64,000 nucleotides of DNA, from the NCBI RefSeq assembly GCF_006491595.2, contig NZ_VEVQ02000010.1, positions 1-64,000 on the forward strand, read 5' to 3'. The notes beneath the pieces are model-generated. The model was not told where the DNA came from and ran no database searches. It saw nothing but the letters and a program-made list of their open reading frames with translations. The position numbers were made by a program, and so were the translations under genes. Source of the DNA: Flavobacterium jejuense. GTDB taxonomy: Bacteria > Bacteroidota > Bacteroidia > Flavobacteriales > Flavobacteriaceae. Shown here piece after piece: positions 60,512 through 64,000 of the stretch (position 1 is the stretch's first letter; each line of letters starts with the position of its first letter).

Positions 60512-61648
60512 ATGTCAAAATTCGATAGCATTCGCCCTTATTATGATTCTGAAGTAAATGAAGCCTTGTGTTCTTCATTAAATCATCCTATGATGAAAGC
60601 AATGATGAATTTTACCTTTCCGGAAGTTGCTGATGAAGTTTGGAGGGAACAATTAAAAAAGACACATTCTATTCGTGATTTTCAAATCAATTTTGTGTAC
60701 CAATCCATTCAGAAAGTGCTTGAGAAAAGTTCAGATGGATTGACAACATCTGGTTTTGAAAAATTAGAAACTCATACACCCTATTTGTTTATTTCAAATC
60801 ATAGAGATATTATTTTAGATACATCTTTATTGAACGTTTCTTTGTTTGATCATGGTTTGGTAATGACAGCATCAGCTATTGGAGATAATCTAGTTAAGAA
60901 GGATTTTGTGTCCAAATTGTCTAAATTAAATAGGAATTTTTTAGTACAAAGAGGTCTTACGCCTAGAGAATTATTACAAAGTTCTAGACAGATGTCAGAA
61001 TATATGTATCATCTCTTATCAAAAGAGAACCGTTCTGTTTGGATAGCGCAAAGAGAAGGACGTACAAAAGATGGTAATGATGCTACACACCAAGGAGTTT
61101 TGAAGATGGTAGCTATGGCGTCAGATGAGAATAATGTAACTGATTTTTTTAAAAAATTGAAAATTGTTCCAGTATCTATTTCCTACGAATATGACCCTAC
61201 TGATGCTTTAAAAATGCCTCAATTATTGGCTCAAGCTAAAGATGAGGTTTATATAAAGGAGAAAAATGAAGATTTTATTACTTTGTTAAGTGGTATAATT
61301 GGTCAAAAAAAACACATTCATATTCATGTTGGTGATATTATTGAACATGAATTAGACATAATTAAAACTAATTATGATAATACAAATAAGCAAATTCAAG
61401 CTTTAGCAAATGTTATTGATGATTCTATTCTTCAAAATTACAAATTATGGCCTACAAATTATATTGCTTATGATATTTTAAATAATACTGAAAAGTTTAT
61501 TGAATATTACACTTTAGAAGAAAAACAATTATTTCAAAGACGTTTTGAAATGAGAATTGATACTGATAATATTACCCTTAGAGACGGTTTTTTAGCTATG
61601 TATGCTAATCCTGTTGTTAATAAAATGAAGTATCACAATGCCAAATAA
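60512..61648 (+). CDS. 1-acylglycerol-3-phosphate acyltransferase-like protein
   Basis: The start was moved to ATG 60512 (MSKFDSIRPYYDSEV); the longer frame uses a TTG inside a non-conserved hydrophobic run. The 378-residue protein has an acyltransferase core with ISNHRDIILD near residue 95 and AQREGRTKDGNDA near 190, which replace the HX4D and EGTRS-type motifs. The second aspartate is one position further from His than in HX4D. It should acylate a lysophospholipid-like substrate at the inner membrane. The asparaginase gene overlaps its end by 11 nt. Confidence 0.75.
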   Translation: MSKFDSIRPYYDSEVNEALCSSLNHPMMKAMMNFTFPEVADEVWREQLKKTHSIRDFQINFVYQSIQKVLEKSSDGLTTSGFEKLETHTPYLFISNHRDIILDTSLLNVSLFDHGLVMTASAIGDNLVKKDFVSKLSKLNRNFLVQRGLTPRELLQSSRQMSEYMYHLLSKENRSVWIAQREGRTKDGNDATHQGVLKMVAMASDENNVTDFFKKLKIVPVSISYEYDPTDALKMPQLLAQAKDEVYIKEKNEDFITLLSGIIGQKKHIHIHVGDIIEHELDIIKTNYDNTNKQIQALANVIDDSILQNYKLWPTNYIAYDILNNTEKFIEYYTLEEKQLFQRRFEMRIDTDNITLRDGFLAMYANPVVNKMKYHNAK

Positions 61649-62663
61649 GCCAACTATTTTATTAATCTACACTGGTGGAACTATTGGTATGGTGAAAAAT
61701 GCTGTTTCAGGTGCTTTAAAAGCATTTAATTTTAAAAAATTGCTCAATAAAATCCCTGAAATTAAGTTGCTTGATTGCGAAATTGATACCATTTCATTTG
61801 AGGAACCAATAGATTCTTCAAATATGAACGTTAAATATTGGCAACAAATTGCGACTATAATACAAGAAAATTTCACAAAATTTGATGGTTTTGTTGTTTT
61901 ACATGGTTCAGACACGATGTCCTATAGTGCTTCAGCATTGAGTTTTATGCTTGAAAATCTTACAAAACCAGTTGTTTTTACTGGGTCTCAACTTCCTATA
62001 GGTGACTTAAGAACAGATGCGAAGGAGAATTTAATTACAGCTATACAAATTGCTTCTCTTAAGGAAAAGGGAAAATCAGTTATACAAGAGGTTTGCTTGT
62101 ATTTTGAATACAAACTATATAGAGGAAATAGAACTACAAAGATTAGCGCTGAGCATTTTAATGCGTTTGCATCTCCAAATTTTCCAGAATTAGCTGAGTC
62201 GGGTGTGCATTTAAAAGTAAATAAAGAAGCAATAATTAGAAATCAAGGAAATAAAACATTGAAAGTTAATCTTGGTTTTGATCAAAATGTAGTTATTTTA
62301 AAAGTTTTTCCTGGAATTACTGAAGAAGTTATTGAAGCAATTATAAATATAAAAAGTCTTAAAGGTATAGTTTTAGAAACCTATGGTTCTGGAAATGCAC
62401 CAACAGAGAAATGGTTTATAAACAATTTAGAACAAGCAATAAAAAAGAATATTCACGTTATCAATGTGACACAGTGTAGTGGAGGAGCTGTATCGATGGG
62501 GCAATATGAAACGAGTACGCAGTTAAAAGATATTGGAGTTATTTCTGGACATGATATTACAACAGAAGCAGCAATTACAAAGTTGATGTATTTATTAGGT
62601 CAAAAAGTATCTCATAAAGTGTTCAAAACAATTTTTGAAACTAGCTTAAGAGGAGAAATATAG
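61638..62663 (+). CDS. ansA: type I L-asparaginase
   Basis: The 341-residue enzyme hydrolyses asparagine to aspartate and ammonia. Catalytic threonines lie in LIYTGGTIGM and VVLHGSDTMSYSASAL. No signal peptide is present, so it is the cytoplasmic type I form. It overlaps the acyltransferase gene by 11 nt. tRNA-Ser follows after 77 nt. Confidence 0.93.
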   Translation: MPNKPTILLIYTGGTIGMVKNAVSGALKAFNFKKLLNKIPEIKLLDCEIDTISFEEPIDSSNMNVKYWQQIATIIQENFTKFDGFVVLHGSDTMSYSASALSFMLENLTKPVVFTGSQLPIGDLRTDAKENLITAIQIASLKEKGKSVIQEVCLYFEYKLYRGNRTTKISAEHFNAFASPNFPELAESGVHLKVNKEAIIRNQGNKTLKVNLGFDQNVVILKVFPGITEEVIEAIINIKSLKGIVLETYGSGNAPTEKWFINNLEQAIKKNIHVINVTQCSGGAVSMGQYETSTQLKDIGVISGHDITTEAAITKLMYLLGQKVSHKVFKTIFETSLRGEI

Positions 62664-62740
62664 TAAAAAATGACACTAAAATTTTTATACCTGAGAATTT
62701 TTACGTTATTTAGCGCCCTTGAAATCGAAGTATTAGCAAT

Positions 62741-62828
62741 GGAGAGGTGTCCGAGAGGTCGAAGGAGCATGCCTGGAAAGTATGTATGCCCCTAAAGGGC
62801 ATCGAGGGTTCGAATCCCTTCCTCTCCG
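62741..62828 (+). tRNA. tRNA-Ser (anticodon GGA)
   Basis: Acceptor arms GGAGAGG (62741-62747) and CCTCTCC (62821-62827), anticodon loop CTGGAAA with GGA at 62775-62777, a long variable arm (TATGCCC / GGGCATC) as in class II tRNAs, and T-arm GGTTCGAATCCC. Discriminator is G62828; CCA is not encoded. Confidence 0.97.
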
Positions 62829-62907
62829 CAGGAATAAAATATTTTTAATTTCATAAATAATTTTATACATTTAACCCAATTAACTAATTAAATTAAGAAC
62901 AAAAGCG

Positions 62908-63741
62908 ATGAAAAGATTATTTTCTATTTTAGCAATCACAGGGCTTATGACTTTTGGTAACATTCAAGCTCAAGAATCTACTGATGCAGATAGTACTGCA
63001 ATGGCTACTGAACAAGTTGATGTAGCAACTGATGAAGCAGTATCATCTGATGAAGCAGTGTCATCTGACGAAGAAGTTGTCGAAGAGGTTATTACCACAA
63101 ATGATGACGAAGCTACTTTTACTCAAAAAATGAAACAACGTTTTATTGAAGGTGGTCCTGGATTTATGGGAATTGTATTAATCTGTTTGATTTTAGGATT
63201 AGCAATTGCTATTGAAAGAATTATTTATTTAAACCTTTCTACTACAAACTCTAAAAAATTAATTTCTGACGTAGAAGATGCTTTAAAGTCGGGTGGTGTA
63301 GAAGCTGCTAAAGAAGTTTGTAGAAATACTTCTGGTCCAGTTGCATCTATCTTCTATCAAGGTTTAGACAGACAATCTCATGGAATTGATTCTGCTGAGA
63401 AAGCTGTTGTAGCTTACGGAGGAGTACAAATGGGACAATTAGAGAAAAACGTTTCTTGGATATCTTTATTCATCGCATTAGCACCGATGTTAGGATTCAT
63501 GGGAACTGTAATCGGTATGATTGAGGCGTTTGACCAAATTCAGTCTGCTGGATCTATGGAGCCATCATTAGTAGCTGGAGGTATTAAAGTTGCCTTATTA
63601 ACAACTGTATTCGGTCTTATAGTAGCTATTATTTTACAGATATTCTATAACTATATTATCGCTAAAATCGATTCTATCGTTAATGATATGGAAGATGCAT
63701 CAATTAGCTTAATTGACATCTTGTCTGATTACAGTAAATAA
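62908..63741 (+). CDS. exbB: ExbB/TolQ-type proton channel protein with signal peptide
   Basis: The 277-residue protein starts with a signal peptide (ends NIQAQ) and an acidic linker with the repeat SSDEAVSSDEE (about residues 45-65). Then come three TM segments of the MotA/TolQ/ExbB fold (FMGIVLICLILGLAIAIERI, WISLFIALAPMLGFMGTVIG, VALLTTVFGLIVAIILQIFY). Such proteins power TonB-type outer-membrane transport. A partial gene follows in the same direction; ExbD homologues usually lie further on. Confidence 0.88.
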   Translation: MKRLFSILAITGLMTFGNIQAQESTDADSTAMATEQVDVATDEAVSSDEAVSSDEEVVEEVITTNDDEATFTQKMKQRFIEGGPGFMGIVLICLILGLAIAIERIIYLNLSTTNSKKLISDVEDALKSGGVEAAKEVCRNTSGPVASIFYQGLDRQSHGIDSAEKAVVAYGGVQMGQLEKNVSWISLFIALAPMLGFMGTVIGMIEAFDQIQSAGSMEPSLVAGGIKVALLTTVFGLIVAIILQIFYNYIIAKIDSIVNDMEDASISLIDILSDYSK

Positions 63742-63763
63742 TAACTAAAAAAAGACAATTCTC

Positions 63764-64000
63764 ATGAATTTACACAAGTTAACAAAAATTGCAGCTATTG
63801 TCATTGCCGTATTAGGTATTCTGTTTTTAGGATTACTTATGGCAGCTAGTGAAGATGGCGCAGAAAATAAATGGATTACACCTTTAATTTATTTATCTTA
63901 CATTGTACTTGCAGTTTGCATTGGTATTGTATTGATATATGTTTTAAAGAATTTGTTTTCCGACAAAGATAATTTAAAAAAGACTTTAATTTCAGTTGCT
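63764..64000 (+). CDS. small membrane protein of the ExbB cluster (3' end outside window)
   Basis: The reading frame runs open to the window edge (79 codons) from ATG 63764, 22 nt after exbB. It has two predicted TM segments (IAAIVIAVLGILFLGLLM and YLSYIVLAVCIGIVLIYVL) separated by a short polar loop. No motif identifies it; in flavobacteria a short membrane protein of this kind stands between exbB and exbD. Confidence 0.72.
   Translation, partial: MNLHKLTKIAAIVIAVLGILFLGLLMAASEDGAENKWITPLIYLSYIVLAVCIGIVLIYVLKNLFSDKDNLKKTLISVA

Overview
The window is AT-rich, gene-dense DNA from a member of the Bacteroidota, most probably a Flavobacteriaceae such as Flavobacterium. Signs of this are the gliding lipoprotein GldH beside RicT, two secreted proteases with type IX secretion (T9SS) C-terminal sorting domains, a GLPGLI-family protein, a DUF5687 ABC permease, an HU-CCDC81/SPOR protein, RHS tips, and Bacteroidota promoters of the form TTTG-N16..22-TAnnTTTG. 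There is one tRNA (Ser-GGA), no rRNA and no CRISPR array. One IS1-type transposase gene is present.

Layout. 1-1.8 kb: the end of an RHS polymorphic toxin with a zincin-like tip, a putative immunity lipoprotein, and a displaced second RHS tip. 1.9-2.6 kb: IS1-family transposase. 2.7-5.5 kb: a tightly overlapping operon trhO-trhP-ferredoxin, pairing the two known enzymes of tRNA wobble-uridine hydroxylation. 5.7-11 kb: ricT, gldH, a class A penicillin-binding protein and a 3-oxoacid CoA-transferase pair. 11.1-12.3 kb: rRNA methyltransferase. 12.4-15.3 kb: M4 metalloprotease with T9SS signal. 15.4-19.7 kb (minus): class I fumarase, an unknown lipoprotein and an SpmA/SpmB-like fusion. 19.9-22.8 kb: subtilisin-like protease with T9SS signal. 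22.9-26.2 kb (minus): exonuclease, serine hydrolase, Ogt, DUF1573 protein. 26.4-29.9 kb: two-component system, HU/SPOR protein, thioesterase. 30-33.9 kb (minus): PadR-controlled ABC transporter operon. 34-35.1 kb: PaaE-like reductase. 35.2-41.8 kb (minus): TetR-controlled RND efflux operon. 42-43.4 kb: polyprenyl synthase and a small conserved protein. 43.4-47.7 kb (minus): TonB-type outer-membrane protein, GLPGLI protein, a small cysteine-containing secreted protein and a beta-barrel. 47.8-51.9 kb: sucA and sucB. 52-59.6 kb: a divergent cluster described below. 59.7-64 kb: TatD, an acyltransferase, asparaginase, tRNA-Ser, ExbB and a partial gene.

The most interesting locus is 51,978-59,569. 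On the minus strand lie a secreted lipoprotein, a PKD/beta-barrel protein, a periplasmic TPR-CHAT protease and a retropepsin-like protease, the last three with overlapping reading frames. Divergent from them are an ECF-type sigma factor and a one-TM protein with an anti-sigma-like cytoplasmic part and a TPR-like outer part. The intergenic region carries two copies of GGTAACAATT-N11-TTGATAT facing the lipoprotein/protease genes, with identical spacing, as expected for promoters of the divergent sigma factor. I infer a protease-gated envelope signalling system.

The second is trhO-trhP-fdx, where TrhO carries at its C-terminus the same domain that ends TrhP (about 46 of 85 ungapped positions identical by eye). 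Regulatory palindromes over the tetR and padR promoters are also clear.
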